A DNA stretch of 5,722 bases from NCBI GenBank assembly GCA_016744275.1, contig JADGEP010000267.1, positions 1-5,722 on the forward strand, written 5' to 3'. The position numbers and the translations under genes were made by a program. The notes beneath the pieces are model-generated. The model was not told the DNA's origin and made no database searches. It saw only the letters and a list, made by a program, of their open reading frames with translations. Within the stretch, counting starts at the first letter, position 1; each line of letters begins with the position of its first letter. Source of the stretch: Candidatus Krumholzibacteriia bacterium. GTDB taxonomy: Bacteria; Krumholzibacteriota; Krumholzibacteriia; LZORAL124-64-63. Below, one piece after another: positions 5,568 to 5,722 of this stretch.

Positions 5568-5722
5568 CTAGTGGAAAACCGCTCCCATGGCGTTGGCCGC
5601 CGCAGGGGTGATGTCCATCTTCGCAGAACCGGCAGTTGGCATGGGCAGGGGCACGCCGTAGGTGGGGTCCCAGCTCAGAGCGCTGAGATCCACGTCCGGA
5701 ATGCTCGTGCCGTCCAGGGTGT
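5568..5722 (-). CDS. Hypothetical protein, C-terminal 50 residues only
   Basis: A minus-strand frame runs from the right edge to a TAG at 5570-5568. The visible 50 residues begin TLDGTSIPDVDLSALSWDP and end in NAMGAVFH. I do not recognise the family. The segment is rich in Asp, Pro, Ala and Ser, has almost no basic residues (one Lys, no Arg) and no membrane helix, which would suit an exported or surface protein, but 50 residues cannot establish that. Support for it being real coding sequence comes from the strong intrinsic terminator 31 nt after the stop on the same strand, and from the frame being open to the edge. Most of the protein lies outside the window. Confidence 0.65.
   Translation of the reverse strand, partial: TLDGTSIPDVDLSALSWDPTYGVPLPMPTAGSAKMDITPAAANAMGAVFH

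Noticed and set aside
5463..5611. Strong Shine-Dalgarno-like GAAGGAGG on the plus strand with an ATG at 5483 and a 42-codon frame
   Set aside because: The spacing of 12 nt is long, the frame runs through the intrinsic terminator and then antisense into the right-edge gene, and no promoter or family motif supports it.

Overview
The window looks like chromosomal sequence from a Gram-negative bacterium with moderately high GC. Hand-counted 60-base samples give about 57-62% in the RNase and rhomboid genes. The pairing of a TIGR03936/DUF2344 'radical SAM-linked' protein with an RNase E/G gene directly behind it is familiar from deltaproteobacteria-like lineages (Geobacter-type contexts) and some other phyla. 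That assignment is from memory and is weak. I see no phage, transposon, CRISPR, tRNA or rRNA sequence.

Left block, plus strand (1-2540): the 3' part of a gene carrying a DUF2344 domain, open to the left edge and probably the C-terminal part of a larger radical SAM fusion, is followed after 38 nt by a complete RNase G-type ribonuclease (rng). The two are probably co-transcribed.

Middle block, minus strand (4345 back to 2552): a convincing sigma70-type promoter (perfect TTGACA, 17-bp spacer, TTTTAT) drives a short two-gene unit, a class I SAM-dependent methyltransferase followed after 33 nt by a family 2 glycosyltransferase. The unit converges on rng with only 11 nt between stop codons. It looks like a surface-glycan modification cassette. 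Its sampled GC (about 45-53%) is lower than that of its flanks, which fits a separate history.

Right block, minus strand (5722 back to 4464): the last 50 codons of an unrecognised gene end at a strong rho-independent terminator (5508-5536). A complete rhomboid intramembrane serine protease then follows, with a cytosolic C-terminal tail of the type often seen on rhomboids. Its upstream region contains a second, weaker terminator-like hairpin that could be an attenuator or a backup terminator.

The longest non-coding stretches are 4271-4463 (193 nt: promoter and two small dyads) and 5346-5567 (222 nt: rhomboid upstream region with two hairpins). No stretch over 300 nt lacks a gene. In three genes the longest open frame starts too early, and the Shine-Dalgarno positions support shorter proteins. 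I found no clear new multi-gene system. The least understood item is the DUF2344 protein and its link to RNase G.
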